Translations under genes and position numbers: made by a program
NCBI GenBank assembly: GCA_905479115.1
Contig: CAJQLF010000030.1
Coordinates: 1-39,609 of the forward strand
DNA from: an uncultured Flavobacteriales bacterium
Lineage (GTDB): Bacteria; Bacteroidota; Bacteroidia; Flavobacteriales_D; Sanyastnellaceae
Length of the DNA: 39,609 nucleotides
Direction: 5' to 3'
Notes under the pieces: generated by a model
What the model saw: the letters and a program-made list of their open reading frames with translations, nothing else
Told to the model about the DNA's origin: nothing
Databases searched by the model: none
Part shown: positions 21,590 through 30,677 of the stretch, piece by piece
Position numbering within the stretch: the first letter of the stretch is position 1
Layout of the letters: the number at the start of each line of letters is the position of its first letter

Positions 21590-22402
21590 TTAGCGAACAA
21601 CTTCAGGAATCGGCAGCGATTTATCAAAGGGGTTGTCATTCAACCGCTCGCGCGGCAGGTCTGCAGGAAAAGCACCATGCTCAAAGAAATGCAAGCAAGG
21701 CTCACCCAAAATATCCCACCGGATGTACATCATATCGTGATCTAACGGCAGATGGAACGCATCGGCCGCCAAAGGATCAATTTTCTGCCAATTGTACTCC
21801 AGTGGCCCCATAGCTCGAGCCTCTGACTCCAAAATCCGCATAATTGACGTGGCTCGGTTCTCAACCATTAAACCTCTCAACACATGAGCAGCGGGCGGTT
21901 CGGGCCAATCAACATTGCTCAAATCTCGCAAGACAGGTCCCAATGCCAACACACCAACCATCGGAAATCGGTCCATTACCGCTCGAGGTGCGCGCTCCTG
22001 CGTCGGACTCCGGTCGTAGATCACCTGAGATAAATTAGGCAACCCCCATTCCGCCACATACGTGTGCATGAGATACGCACCGGCGATGTAACAAATGGCC
22101 TTTACCTCGGCGTAATCCTCCAAATGGTATTCCTGAGCAAATTCCCGCAGCGCAGCAGAGCTATCGTCCAGTGATTTGCGCAGCAAAACATCCGGAATTA
22201 AGACGTCCATTCCTTTATCTTCCCAAAACGCCATTTGAGCCTTACAACCTGATTTTGATCCTCCAAAACCGTTGAAAATGACCAAGGCTGTTTTTTCGGA
22301 AATAGGCTTTTCCGCATTGATGTTTACCCAATCTTTTGCGCTCGCGTGAGCCTGCATCCAAAAGATCAATGCAAAAAAGAGAAGTTTGAGGGTTACACGC
22401 AT
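21590..22402 (-). CDS. Exported alpha/beta-hydrolase-like protein lacking a Ser nucleophile
   Basis: The 270-residue product has a signal peptide (MRVTLKLLFFALIFWMQAHASA). The rest has alpha/beta-hydrolase flavour: 'KTALVIFNGFGGSKSGC' (oxyanion-type loop), 'MAFWEDKGMDVLIPD', a nucleophile-elbow position reading 'AICYIAGAYLMHTY' and a late 'LPLDHDMMYIRWD' where a catalytic His could lie. The elbow has Ile where G-x-S-x-G would have Ser (residues 104-108, CYIAG), so it is either inactive, works by another residue, or belongs to a different fold. It heads the lipid module (stop at 21590, next start at 21588), suggesting a periplasmic role linked to the same lipid. Confidence 0.6.
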   Translation of the reverse strand: MRVTLKLLFFALIFWMQAHASAKDWVNINAEKPISEKTALVIFNGFGGSKSGCKAQMAFWEDKGMDVLIPDVLLRKSLDDSSAALREFAQEYHLEDYAEVKAICYIAGAYLMHTYVAEWGLPNLSQVIYDRSPTQERAPRAVMDRFPMVGVLALGPVLRDLSNVDWPEPPAAHVLRGLMVENRATSIMRILESEARAMGPLEYNWQKIDPLAADAFHLPLDHDMMYIRWDILGEPCLHFFEHGAFPADLPRERLNDNPFDKSLPIPEVVR

Positions 22403-22488
22403 GCCCCAAAGTACGGAATTTGATCGGATCGGTATCTCCAGCCAACTTCATGAGCCGAATACAATCAAATTTCTGCTAAGTTTACGTC

Positions 22489-24840
22489 ATGGCCGCAGCT
22501 CATTTCCTTCGCTGGTGTTTCCTCCTGTTCCTTTTCTCGTGCGGCACGGAGCAGGTGTCAGCGCAACTGGACACCTGGCATTGCGTCCCCCCCATGCACA
22601 GCAGAGACAATGGGCAAATCAACGATCACTACCTGTACCTCTCCACTCCCAGTACGGAACCGGTCACCGTTAACATTGTAGACGGTTCGGGAGCGCTATT
22701 TGGGAATTCTCCCTATACCATTCAAAACCAAGACCCGCTGGAAGTATACATCGGCGACGGGCAAACATCCGGCAGTAAACTGATGGTCTCTGGAGCTGAG
22801 CTCAACACTACATTGACCAACCGGGGCCTCATCGTTGAAGCTTCTGCACCCATCTTTTGCAACGCCCGGTATCGGAGCAATTGGCAAGCTGAAGCACTCA
22901 CATCCAAAGGCATCAAAGCGCAAGGTCAAACCTTTCGACTGGGCGGCATGCCCATTACGTACCAAGGAAATTTGAGGTCGTTTGTTTTTGGCATTATGGC
23001 AACGGAAGACGATGTGCAGGTTCAAATTTCCGGCTACGATTCCGATGTCGTGTTTGCTGGAACGCCCACCTTGAATGCTGATATGCTCAGTTTTACCCTC
23101 AACCAGGGAGAATGCCGCGTGTATTCGGCCTATGCCAACTCCAATGCAAATTTGGCCGGGGTTTTAGGGGCTTTGATTCAATCCAGTGGCAATATCGTCG
23201 TCAACGTCGGTAACTGGTGTGGCTCCGTCGGCACAACATCCGGCAACCAGGACATCGGTGCAGACCAAATCGTTCCTGTGGGCTATCTCGGAAGTGACCA
23301 CATTTTGGTAGAAGGCATCGGTGACCCAAGTCAAGAACGCGGGTTTGTGGTGGCTCACCATCCCAATACGGCTGTATTTCTGAACGGAAATACTGCGCCC
23401 GCCGCCACCTTGCAACCGGGTGAGTGGTTCATGACTGAAAACAGCGCCTACACGGGCACGCCGCATGGCAACTTATTCATCCAAACCTCCCAGCCGGCCT
23501 ACGTCTATCAATTTCTGGCCGGTAGCGCGAGCCAATCCACACCCGGTATGAATTTCATCCCTCCCATCTCCTGTGGGATGCCCTACGAAGTGGATGAGAT
23601 ACCCAGCATTCAGACCATAGGAAACACCAATTATACTGGAGGCATTTTTGCCATTACAGAGGAAGGTGCCAACCTCACAATCGACGGGGCTCCCCAGTTT
23701 GGAGCGGTAGCCGTCGATGGATTTCCCGGTTGGGAGACGTACCGCATTTTGAATTTATCAGGAGACATCACTGTAGAATCCACGGGGCCCGTCGCCGTGG
23801 GGCTGTTCGGATCGAGTGCGGATGCCGGTTTTTCGGGGTATTACTCGGGGTTTTCCCTCAACATCAATGCGGCCTTCAATGCACCGTCCGAGGTCTGCTG
23901 GGGCGATGAAGCCTTTGTGGAATTTGTCGGAGATACCGTGGGCGGCGGCTTATTGACTTGGGATTTTGGCGAGCTCAATACCGAAGAGCTCGGCAATGAT
24001 CTGTTCGAAATTGAAACAGCGGCACCTGGCGCCTATACCATTAACCTTTATGTCGAAGGCGATCTGTGCGCAGACAGCAGCGCCCAAACGGTTGAGTTTT
24101 ACCCGCCGTATTCGGGTCAATCCTCGGCCACAGCGTGCGCAGAATTTTCTTGGAACGGAACTGTTTATGAGGAATCTGGGGTCTATAACGATGTACTCAC
24201 AAGTGTCACCGGTTGCGACAGCTTGGTGGAATTGGATTTGGACATCATGTCCCTCCCAGACCCCATGATGTTGGACTACGTGAACGACACGCTGGTGTAT
24301 TGCCCCGCACCCGGCTCGCTGCTCTTTGGATGGCAAGCTGACCCTTTGTACCAAATTCAATGGACCTTTTGGCCGGCAGAAGGATCCGGTTCCATTGCCT
24401 TGCCTGACCCGACGGAAGCCGTTCCGTATTCGGGTCCGGGAGTCTACGTCATCGATTATTTCACCGGGCCACCGTGCAACTTTTCGGCAACAGGAGAAAT
24501 TGACGTCACCATCGAAGATTGCGAAATCATCATTCCCAATGTCTTTTCCCCCAATGGCGATGGCAAGAATGATCGGTTTCGCATCAGCGGACTGCATAAC
24601 CTTGAGGGAGTCCGCATGCAGATTTTTAACCGCTGGGGAACGCTCATTTTCTCCGATCTAGATTTCGGCAGCAGCGCCGGATGGGATCCTCGGCTCGACG
24701 CTTCGGAAGGAACCTATTATTTTATCTTGGACATTCCCGTTGTCAACGAAGAGTTAACCGTTATCAGCACCGAAGGAACGGAAGTGTTGGAAGGTCCGAC
24801 CATGGCGACATACCAAGGCCCCTTCACGTTGGTGCGCTGA
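22489..24840 (+). CDS. Large secreted adhesin-like protein, IgGFc-binding-like domain and CHU_C (type B) C-terminus
   Basis: The 783-residue product has a signal peptide (to about 'SCGTEQVSA'). The N-terminal half has the pattern of the IgGFc-binding-protein N-terminal domain seen in Bacteroidota adhesins: 'APIFCNARYRSNWQAEALTSKG', 'GFVVAHHPNTAVFLNG', 'AYVYQFLAGSASQSTPGMNFIPPI' and 'GGIFAITEEGANLTIDG'. A PKD-like segment follows (about 470-520), then a 'ACAEFSWNGTVYEESGVYNDVLTS..GCDS' repeat. The last about 100 residues are a gliding-motility-associated C-terminal domain (IIPNVFSPNGDGKNDRF, MQIFNRWGTLIF), the type B T9SS signal. It is likely a surface adhesin. It stands alone, divergent from the lipid module. 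Confidence 0.88.
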   Translation: MAAAHFLRWCFLLFLFSCGTEQVSAQLDTWHCVPPMHSRDNGQINDHYLYLSTPSTEPVTVNIVDGSGALFGNSPYTIQNQDPLEVYIGDGQTSGSKLMVSGAELNTTLTNRGLIVEASAPIFCNARYRSNWQAEALTSKGIKAQGQTFRLGGMPITYQGNLRSFVFGIMATEDDVQVQISGYDSDVVFAGTPTLNADMLSFTLNQGECRVYSAYANSNANLAGVLGALIQSSGNIVVNVGNWCGSVGTTSGNQDIGADQIVPVGYLGSDHILVEGIGDPSQERGFVVAHHPNTAVFLNGNTAPAATLQPGEWFMTENSAYTGTPHGNLFIQTSQPAYVYQFLAGSASQSTPGMNFIPPISCGMPYEVDEIPSIQTIGNTNYTGGIFAITEEGANLTIDGAPQFGAVAVDGFPGWETYRILNLSGDITVESTGPVAVGLFGSSADAGFSGYYSGFSLNINAAFNAPSEVCWGDEAFVEFVGDTVGGGLLTWDFGELNTEELGNDLFEIETAAPGAYTINLYVEGDLCADSSAQTVEFYPPYSGQSSATACAEFSWNGTVYEESGVYNDVLTSVTGCDSLVELDLDIMSLPDPMMLDYVNDTLVYCPAPGSLLFGWQADPLYQIQWTFWPAEGSGSIALPDPTEAVPYSGPGVYVIDYFTGPPCNFSATGEIDVTIEDCEIIIPNVFSPNGDGKNDRFRISGLHNLEGVRMQIFNRWGTLIFSDLDFGSSAGWDPRLDASEGTYYFILDIPVVNEELTVISTEGTEVLEGPTMATYQGPFTLVR

Positions 24841-24873
24841 CCGCTCCTACTGCGAGGAAACCAAGGCCAGCGC

Positions 24874-25458
24874 TCAATTTACCGTATACACCCAAAGCGG
24901 GGGAAGATTGAACCAGACACCTTTGACAAGACGGAAAGAAAACGCCCGGAAGTGCGGCTTCATTAAAAATGGAAAGTAGGTAAACCAACGAAATACAGCT
25001 CCCTGCTCCGTTTGAGCGAGCAGCGAAGCGTACAGCTTGTCTTGAACGGTTTTTGGCAACGTAAAGGGCAAGCCTGAAACAACCAAATCAGCCTTCGGCC
25101 AATTTCGCGTTTTCATTTGTTCCTCGAAATCATCAGCACTGCCTTCAATTATTTCAAACCGGTCACCAAAACGACGTTGCAGGGATGGGATATAGTCTGC
25201 ATTCAATTCAATGATGAGGACCTTACAATGGTGCGGTAAATTTGCATACAATTCCCTCGTAAAGGAACCCGTGCCTGGCCCCAGTTCAATGACGTATTCC
25301 ATCTTAGTCCAATCAACCCCTTCGAACATGCTGCGACTTGCTCGGCGGCTGCTCGGTAACACGCTGGCGTTTCGAATCGGATTTCGAATGAAGTTGCAGA
25401 AAAACTTCCAGTTTTGACGCTCATTTCTCCGTTGCACGACCAAATATAGGAACTTCAT
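24874..25458 (-). CDS. SAM-dependent methyltransferase, phospholipid N-methyltransferase (PmtA)-like
   Basis: This is a class I methyltransferase of 194 residues. The SAM site is 'YVIELGPGTGSFTREL', followed by 'VLIIELNADYIPSLQRRFG', 'EIIEGSADDFEE' and 'ADLVVSGLPFTLPKTVQDKL'. The N-terminal 'FCNFIRNPIRNASVLPSSRRASRSM' and the SGLPF motif are those of PmtA-type enzymes that methylate phosphatidylethanolamine, and differ from RsmA/KsgA, which has NxPY and is longer. It acts at the inner face of the cytoplasmic membrane. Its start is only 12 bases from the start of the divergent transporter gene, so at least one promoter must lie within coding DNA, or the start is further in. Confidence 0.78.
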   Translation of the reverse strand: MKFLYLVVQRRNERQNWKFFCNFIRNPIRNASVLPSSRRASRSMFEGVDWTKMEYVIELGPGTGSFTRELYANLPHHCKVLIIELNADYIPSLQRRFGDRFEIIEGSADDFEEQMKTRNWPKADLVVSGLPFTLPKTVQDKLYASLLAQTEQGAVFRWFTYFPFLMKPHFRAFSFRLVKGVWFNLPPLWVYTVN

Positions 25459-25470
25459 ATTTCATACCTT

Positions 25471-26862
25471 ATGCGCATGGTAGAGCGGTTCTTAAACGGT
25501 TACGCAAATGCCTTCCAACGCTGGATGCCCGCTCCACTGTCCATTGCTGTCCTGCTCACTGGCTTGGCGGCACTGCTCGCATTGCGCGATGCGACTGCAA
25601 GCGATGTGCTCGGAGCTTGGACCCAAGGCATGTGGAGTCCGGGATTAATTCGATTTGGATTTCAGGCGATGTTCATGCTGGTTCTCGGACATGTGCTGGC
25701 CTTGGCACCCCCGGTGATGAAAGCGCTCGGGCGCGGTGTTAACTGGGTGGTGAAGGATGCACGGTGGGTAGCCAGCAAGGTTGCACTGTTGTCCATGGGA
25801 TTGGGATGGCTTAATTGGGGATTGGGGCTCATCGGTGGGGCCATCTTGGTGAAGGGGGTGATGGACGAATACCGACGACGCGGCGGAAAAAGCCCTGTTC
25901 ACCTCGGCGTTTTGGGAGCCGCGGGGTACTCCGGTATGCTTATCTGGCATGGAGGATTAAGCGGTTCTGCGCCTCTGAAGGTGGCCGAAAAGGGACACCT
26001 GCAGGAACTGGTGGGCGAGGCCAGTTGGGCCCTCGCCTTGCCGGATTCAATTGGGTTGCGGGAAACGGTATTCAGCAGTTGGAGTTTGGCTCTGACAGCC
26101 ACTGTAGCACTCCTAACGGTCGCGCTTTTTGCTTGGTTGGGACGCACGGTCAAGTCGAATAAGGCCGTCCCCGATGCCCATGCCGTGAACGTGTCGTTGG
26201 ACAAAGAGCAAGCATCCTTGTCATTTGCGGATCGGCTGGACCGAGGCCGCTGGCTGTCGGCCATCACAGGCCTTGCTTGCATCGCCGGTGCTGTTTGGTG
26301 GGCCTCTTCAGGAGCTCCTGCGCAAGAGCTCAAATTCATTACACCTGATTGGATCAACATGGTCTTGCTCGGCGGGGCATTGTTGGCTCATCGATCGGTT
26401 CGGGATTTTCTAAAAGCCCTGGATGAAGCCATTCGAGGTGCCTCTGGCATCTTGGTGCAGTTTCCGCTGTACTTCGGCATCATGGGCATGGTCACGGGTA
26501 CCAGCCTCGGCCCTTGGATTGCCGAAGGACTCGTCGGCGCCACCTCACGGGAGTGGCTGCCTCTCGCGTTGTTTACGTCTTCTGGTGTTTTGAATGTCTT
26601 TGTGCCCAGCGGGGGTGGACAGTGGGCCGTCCAAGGTCCATTGGTTCTCGAAGCATGTCACGCATTGGGGGTGGATTTATCCAAAGGCATTATGGCGATG
26701 GCTTTTGGTGATCAATTGACCAATATGCTGCAACCGTTTTGGGCCCTTCCATTACTGGGAATCACCGGCCTGAAGGCCCGTGATATTCTTCCTTACACCC
26801 TCCTGCTGATGCTGGTCACGGGCACGGCAATGGCCGTTGGTATGGTGATTTGGATGGCGTGA
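25471..26862 (+). CDS. Short-chain fatty acid transporter (AtoE family)
   Basis: This 463-residue inner-membrane protein has about 10-12 hydrophobic segments. It carries the AtoE/TIGR00366-like signatures 'GLGWLNWGLGLIGGAI', 'HGGLSGSAPL', 'FVPSGGGQWAVQGPLV' and 'FGDQLTNMLQPFWALPLLGI'. The family takes up acetoacetate, butyrate and similar short-chain acids. Length is as expected for the family. It diverges from the PmtA-like gene with 12 bases between starts, and is followed by a convergent gene 13 bases after its stop, so it is a single-gene transcript. It would supply carbon from fermentation products in the surroundings. Confidence 0.9.
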   Translation: MRMVERFLNGYANAFQRWMPAPLSIAVLLTGLAALLALRDATASDVLGAWTQGMWSPGLIRFGFQAMFMLVLGHVLALAPPVMKALGRGVNWVVKDARWVASKVALLSMGLGWLNWGLGLIGGAILVKGVMDEYRRRGGKSPVHLGVLGAAGYSGMLIWHGGLSGSAPLKVAEKGHLQELVGEASWALALPDSIGLRETVFSSWSLALTATVALLTVALFAWLGRTVKSNKAVPDAHAVNVSLDKEQASLSFADRLDRGRWLSAITGLACIAGAVWWASSGAPAQELKFITPDWINMVLLGGALLAHRSVRDFLKALDEAIRGASGILVQFPLYFGIMGMVTGTSLGPWIAEGLVGATSREWLPLALFTSSGVLNVFVPSGGGQWAVQGPLVLEACHALGVDLSKGIMAMAFGDQLTNMLQPFWALPLLGITGLKARDILPYTLLLMLVTGTAMAVGMVIWMA

Positions 26863-26875
26863 TTTAGGCCCGGAT

Positions 26876-27763
26876 TCAATCCCACGTGACTGCCTCTCCG
26901 GGCAACCATACGTTGAGTTGCACACCGTTGACACCGATTCGTCCAGCCGAATCTGCATGGGATTCCGCTGCAGAAAACGAGATGACTTGGCCCGTTCCTT
27001 CCACGGACAGTCCACCGGGCTCCACCACCAGCGCCGTTGATTCCCCGATTCCAAATACCGGCAGATTCGGATGGTCATGAAGGGCAGTTAGCGCGCGGTT
27101 GTGCCGGCTGCGTTCAACGAAATGCTGATCGATGATGGCGGATTCCAGCAACCCCAGACCTTCTAGGTAGATCCCGTTATCCACTATCAAACGCCGGTAA
27201 GTCGATTCGTATTCTGGCTCTTGTTGTTGATCTCCTGTGATCATTACCCGGCTCATCATGGCCGCACCCGCACTGCTGCCCGAAACAACGGCTCCTCGTT
27301 GAAACGCCTCCCGAATGGCATCGGCCACTCGCCCTTTCGCGACTGCCATGAACCGCGATTGATCACCACCGCAGAGGTAGAATCCCGCAGCATTCCGAAT
27401 GCTATCGAGCTGAGATTCTGTTACCGTAGCAGATTCCACGTGCATCGGATGCACATTGGTACAACCAAGTGCTTTCAATGGCCGCATGCCATACAACAGG
27501 GACGTATCAGGCTGCGAACTCGCCATGGGCATGACCAATACGAGCGCATCGGGCGAAGGAAGTCTCCGGACCACCCCCTCCATTAACGACAGCGGACGGC
27601 TTCCACCTCCGATGATAAACAGCGTTCCCGTCGCTCCTTCTGTCACGAGGCGTTCATAGCCATTTGCGACAGATGCGGGAGGCGGACTTTGGCAAGACCA
27701 AAGGGCCAAAAAGAACATCCAAGGCAAGATGCGCCTGCAGGTATGATTCGCGATACTAATCAT
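26876..27763 (-). CDS. Cyanophycinase-like (peptidase S51) lipoprotein
   Basis: The 295-residue product has a lipoprotein signal ([13 protein letters not shown], lipid Cys24), so it is extracytoplasmic. The S51/cyanophycinase features are '[14 protein letters not shown]', '[13 protein letters not shown]', the nucleophile elbow [11 protein letters not shown] with Ser164, and '[19 protein letters not shown]' with the expected His and Arg. '[13 protein letters not shown]' closes the domain. Cyanophycinases split the arginine-aspartate storage polymer of cyanobacteria, so a secreted form would allow feeding on it; other S51 members are peptidases for short Asp peptides. Its ATG overlaps the purT stop by 8 bases, an odd pairing. 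Confidence 0.85.
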   Translation of the reverse strand: MISIANHTCRRILPWMFFLALWSCQSPPPASVANGYERLVTEGATGTLFIIGGGSRPLSLMEGVVRRLPSPDALVLVMPMASSQPDTSLLYGMRPLKALGCTNVHPMHVESATVTESQLDSIRNAAGFYLCGGDQSRFMAVAKGRVADAIREAFQRGAVVSGSSAGAAMMSRVMITGDQQQEPEYESTYRRLIVDNGIYLEGLGLLESAIIDQHFVERSRHNRALTALHDHPNLPVFGIGESTALVVEPGGLSVEGTGQVISFSAAESHADSAGRIGVNGVQLNVWLPGEAVTWD

Positions 27764-28949
27764 TGACTTTGATGGCCTGAGCTACGGCCTGAGCGCGCTC
27801 AACCAGCGACGCTGGCGGGGTGTCTGTGCTTCCGTGCGCCAATCCAACAGCCAATCGACGATAAGGGCGCAGGGTGGGTTTACCGAACACCCGAAAATCC
27901 GAATCAGGAAAAGTCGCTGCCTCAGAGAGGCCTGATAACCGGGGAGCCGCACCCGATGGGCAGTCGGCAGGCGCCAAAACGACCGCGCTCGCTCCATTCT
28001 GGAGGTGGAGAATTTCGGCAACGGGTAATCCCAGGACTGCCCGTGCATGCAATTCGAATTCCGAAAAGTTTTGGGTGTGCGCCAAAGTCACCATGCCGGT
28101 GTCATGCGGCCGCGGCGATAATTCCGAGAAATAGACCGTGCCGGGCTGATCCCCTGACGCATTCTGAATGAAAAACTCCACCCCCCAAATACCGTTTCCA
28201 CCAAGCGACGCCGTCACTGCTTTCGCCATTTCTTGCGATTCCCTCAACTGCGCGGGTTCCATAGCCGCTGGCTGCCAGCTCTCCTGGTAATCTCCGCGCT
28301 CCTGTCGGTGACCAATCGGAGGACAAAACAGCGTATTGCCATTGGCTTGCGTCAATGTGAGCAAGGTGATTTCGTAATCAAAATGGATGAAGGCCTCGAC
28401 AATCACTTCCGCCAAATCCCCGCGCGAGCCCTCGAGTGCCGCTTCCCAAGCCGGTCGAATATCCGCCTCGGTGCGAATAACCGATTGGCCCTTCCCTGAG
28501 CTGGACATGAGTGGTTTGACAACACAGGGCATGCCCACGGCTTCCACGCCAGCAACCAAGGACTCATGCGACGTAGCGTAGCGATACGGCGCGGTTTTCA
28601 ACCCCAATTCCTGAGCCGCGAGATCGCGGATGGCACGTCGATTCATGGTGAAGTTGGCTGCTCGTGCCGAGGGAACGACCTGGATTCCTTGGGCCTCATA
28701 AGCGTAGAATCGCTCGGTTCGAATTGACTCCACTTCTGGGACAATGATGTCGGGCTCATGGCGCGCAACAACGGCATCCAAGGCGGCACCGTCGAGCATG
28801 TCGATGACCTCAAACCCATCCGCCACCTGCATGGCCGGTGCGTCCGCATACGAATCCACCGCCACGACATGCTGACCCAAGCGCTGGAGGGCAATCACCA
28901 CCTCTTTACCCAATTCGCCCGAGCCGAGCAATAGAATTTTCTTTTGCAT
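27756..28949 (-). CDS. purT: Formate-dependent phosphoribosylglycinamide formyltransferase
   Basis: This is a full-length 397-residue ATP-grasp enzyme. It begins '[23 protein letters not shown]' and contains '[20 protein letters not shown]', '[18 protein letters not shown]', '[16 protein letters not shown]', 'GVEFFI' and '[36 protein letters not shown]', all characteristic of PurT and separating it from PurK and PurD. It makes formyl-GAR from GAR, formate and ATP in purine synthesis, replacing the folate-dependent PurN step. It is cytoplasmic. The last 8 bases overlap the start of the cyanophycinase-like gene. It diverges from the SulP gene across about 100 bases. Confidence 0.96.
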   Translation of the reverse strand: MQKKILLLGSGELGKEVVIALQRLGQHVVAVDSYADAPAMQVADGFEVIDMLDGAALDAVVARHEPDIIVPEVESIRTERFYAYEAQGIQVVPSARAANFTMNRRAIRDLAAQELGLKTAPYRYATSHESLVAGVEAVGMPCVVKPLMSSSGKGQSVIRTEADIRPAWEAALEGSRGDLAEVIVEAFIHFDYEITLLTLTQANGNTLFCPPIGHRQERGDYQESWQPAAMEPAQLRESQEMAKAVTASLGGNGIWGVEFFIQNASGDQPGTVYFSELSPRPHDTGMVTLAHTQNFSEFELHARAVLGLPVAEILHLQNGASAVVLAPADCPSGAAPRLSGLSEAATFPDSDFRVFGKPTLRPYRRLAVGLAHGSTDTPPASLVERAQAVAQAIKVND

Positions 28950-29017
28950 TCCGGAAAGGTACTAAGCATACCTGTTGATTGGCACTCTAGAAGCGCAGGA
29001 GGCGTTCATTCACACCC

Positions 29018-29025
29018 TACATTTG
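29018..29025 (+). promoter_or_regulatory. -7 promoter box of the SulP gene
   Basis: TACATTTG is an exact match to the Bacteroidota -7 consensus TAnnTTTG. It lies 27 bases before the ATG at 29053, giving a normal short leader. The -33 region has no clear TTTG at the usual spacing. The position supports 29053 as the start and not the in-frame TTG at 28975. Confidence 0.5.
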
Positions 29026-29052
29026 CGCCTTTTTTCAATTCTCCCTGCCCCC

Positions 29053-30579
29053 ATGCGCCTCGCCCTTTTTGACTTCCGACAAACCGTCGATTACCGCCTC
29101 GAAGTACTCAGTGGATTGACCGTGGCCATGGCCTTAATCCCGGAAGCCGTCGCCTTCGCCTTGATTGCTGGGTTAAGCCCGCTCACCGGCTTGTATGCCG
29201 CCTTTGTTGTAGGATTGGTGGCCAGTGTTTTGGGAGGCCGACCGGGCATGATCAGCGGCGCAACGGGCGCCATCGCCGTGGTCATAGCGTCGCTTGCAGC
29301 AGTGGAAGGTCCGGAGTACATTTTCGCGACCGTCATCCTCGCAGGCGTTTTTCAACTCGCCGCAGGATTCCTGAAGCTCGGAAAGTTGATGCGGCTGGTA
29401 CCACAGCCTGTCATTTTCGGGTTCGTCAATGGCCTCGCCATCATCATCGGTGGCAGCCAATTGAGCCAGTTCAAAACCGAAAGCGGCGAATGGCTGCCCG
29501 CGGGTGAGCTCACCACTTTTGCCGCTCTGACCTTGCTCGCGATGGCCATCATCGCATTTCTGCCCAAATTGACCAAAAAAATTCCCGCCGGACTGACGGC
29601 CATCTTGGTGATTTTCGGCTTGACCGCCGCATTGGGGTTGGACACCAAAACAGTGGGTGATATGGCCTCTATAGCGGGTGGATTCCCACCCTTCCACATT
29701 CCCCTTGTTCCCTTCAACCTGGAAACCCTGTACATCATTGCACCTTACGCTGCCATTGTAGCGGGGGTCGGTTTGATTGAAAGCCTTCTGACACTGGGCA
29801 TTTTGGACGAAATCACGGAAACCCGGGGCCACGGAAACCGGGAGTGCGTCGCCCAAGGTGCGGCCAATATCTTGAGCGGATTGTTCAGCGGCATGGGCGG
29901 ATGTGCCATGATCGGACAAAGCCTCATCAATGTCAGTTCAGGGGCGCGAGCTCGCCTGAGCGGAATTGTGGCCTCCATTATGCTCCTTGTGTTCATCGTA
30001 TTTGGAGCCCCCATCGTCGAGAAGCTCCCGATGGCAGCCCTTACCGGCCTGATGATCATGGTCGCCATTGGAACCTTTGAATGGGCCTCCCTGCGCACTT
30101 TTCGCCGCATGCCATGGACCGACGTCCTTATCATGCTCCTGGTGACTTTGGTGACGGCCATCATGCACAACTTGGCTATGGCCGTGTTGATCGGAGTCAT
30201 CGTTGCAGCTTTGGTCTTTGCATGGGACAACGCAGTCCGCATTCGAGCGCGTAAACACATCGACGAAAGAGGGTGGAAGCATTATGAACTCTACGGGCCT
30301 TTGTTTTTTGGATCCACCACCGTCTTTGCCGATAAATTTGACATTGCCAACGACCCCGAGCACGTCGTCTTGAACTTCCAAGAAAGCCGCGTAGTGGATA
30401 TGTCTGCGATTGAAGCCTTGAACCGATTGACCGCACGGTATAAATCCGCCGGAAAAACGGTCCACATCCGATCGCTGAGTGAAGATTGTCGGGCCATGAT
30501 CGACAAGGCCGATGCCATCATTGAAGTGAACCACTACGGAGAAGACCCAACGTACAAATTGGTACGAAACGTTGAATAG
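29053..30579 (+). CDS. SulP family inorganic anion transporter with STAS domain
   Basis: From the ATG at 29053 the protein has 508 residues. The membrane part (about 10-385) carries SulP signatures: 'LSGLTVAMALIPEAVAFALIAGLSPLTGLYAAFVVGL', 'GMISGATGAIAVV', 'QPVIFGFVNGLAIIIGGSQL', and 'GLIESLLTLGILDEITETRGHGNRECVAQGAANILSGLFSGMGGCAMIGQS'. About 395-500 is a cytoplasmic STAS domain ('YGPLFFGSTTVFADKF', 'VVLNFQESRVVDMSAIEAL'). SulP proteins carry sulfate, bicarbonate or dicarboxylates; the ion here cannot be told. The gene stands alone, divergent from purT, with a good -7 box at 29018. An in-frame TTG at 28975 would add 26 residues with no support. Confidence 0.93.
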   Translation: MRLALFDFRQTVDYRLEVLSGLTVAMALIPEAVAFALIAGLSPLTGLYAAFVVGLVASVLGGRPGMISGATGAIAVVIASLAAVEGPEYIFATVILAGVFQLAAGFLKLGKLMRLVPQPVIFGFVNGLAIIIGGSQLSQFKTESGEWLPAGELTTFAALTLLAMAIIAFLPKLTKKIPAGLTAILVIFGLTAALGLDTKTVGDMASIAGGFPPFHIPLVPFNLETLYIIAPYAAIVAGVGLIESLLTLGILDEITETRGHGNRECVAQGAANILSGLFSGMGGCAMIGQSLINVSSGARARLSGIVASIMLLVFIVFGAPIVEKLPMAALTGLMIMVAIGTFEWASLRTFRRMPWTDVLIMLLVTLVTAIMHNLAMAVLIGVIVAALVFAWDNAVRIRARKHIDERGWKHYELYGPLFFGSTTVFADKFDIANDPEHVVLNFQESRVVDMSAIEALNRLTARYKSAGKTVHIRSLSEDCRAMIDKADAIIEVNHYGEDPTYKLVRNVE

Positions 30580-30677
30580 CAAGCGGCCCAAATCGGTTTA
30601 AAAGGAGCATTATTTGTCTGCATTTTCCGAGGCAACCTTTCCGCGTACTGACATGTTTTGAACTACATTAGTCCATC

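Noticed and set aside
20980-21639. Longer start (21639) for the CDP-alcohol transferase
   Set aside because: It would overlap the upstream gene by 50 bases and add a charged leader; the ATG at 21588, one base after the upstream stop, fits the family better.
24874-25458. rRNA adenine dimethyltransferase (RsmA/KsgA)
   Set aside because: The protein is shorter than RsmA and has SGLPF where RsmA has an NxPY-type motif; the N-terminus fits PmtA-type phospholipid methyltransferases.
28975-29052. TTG start giving a 26-residue extension of the SulP protein
   Set aside because: A perfect -7 box lies inside this stretch (29018-29025) and the ATG at 29053 starts a normal SulP N-terminus.
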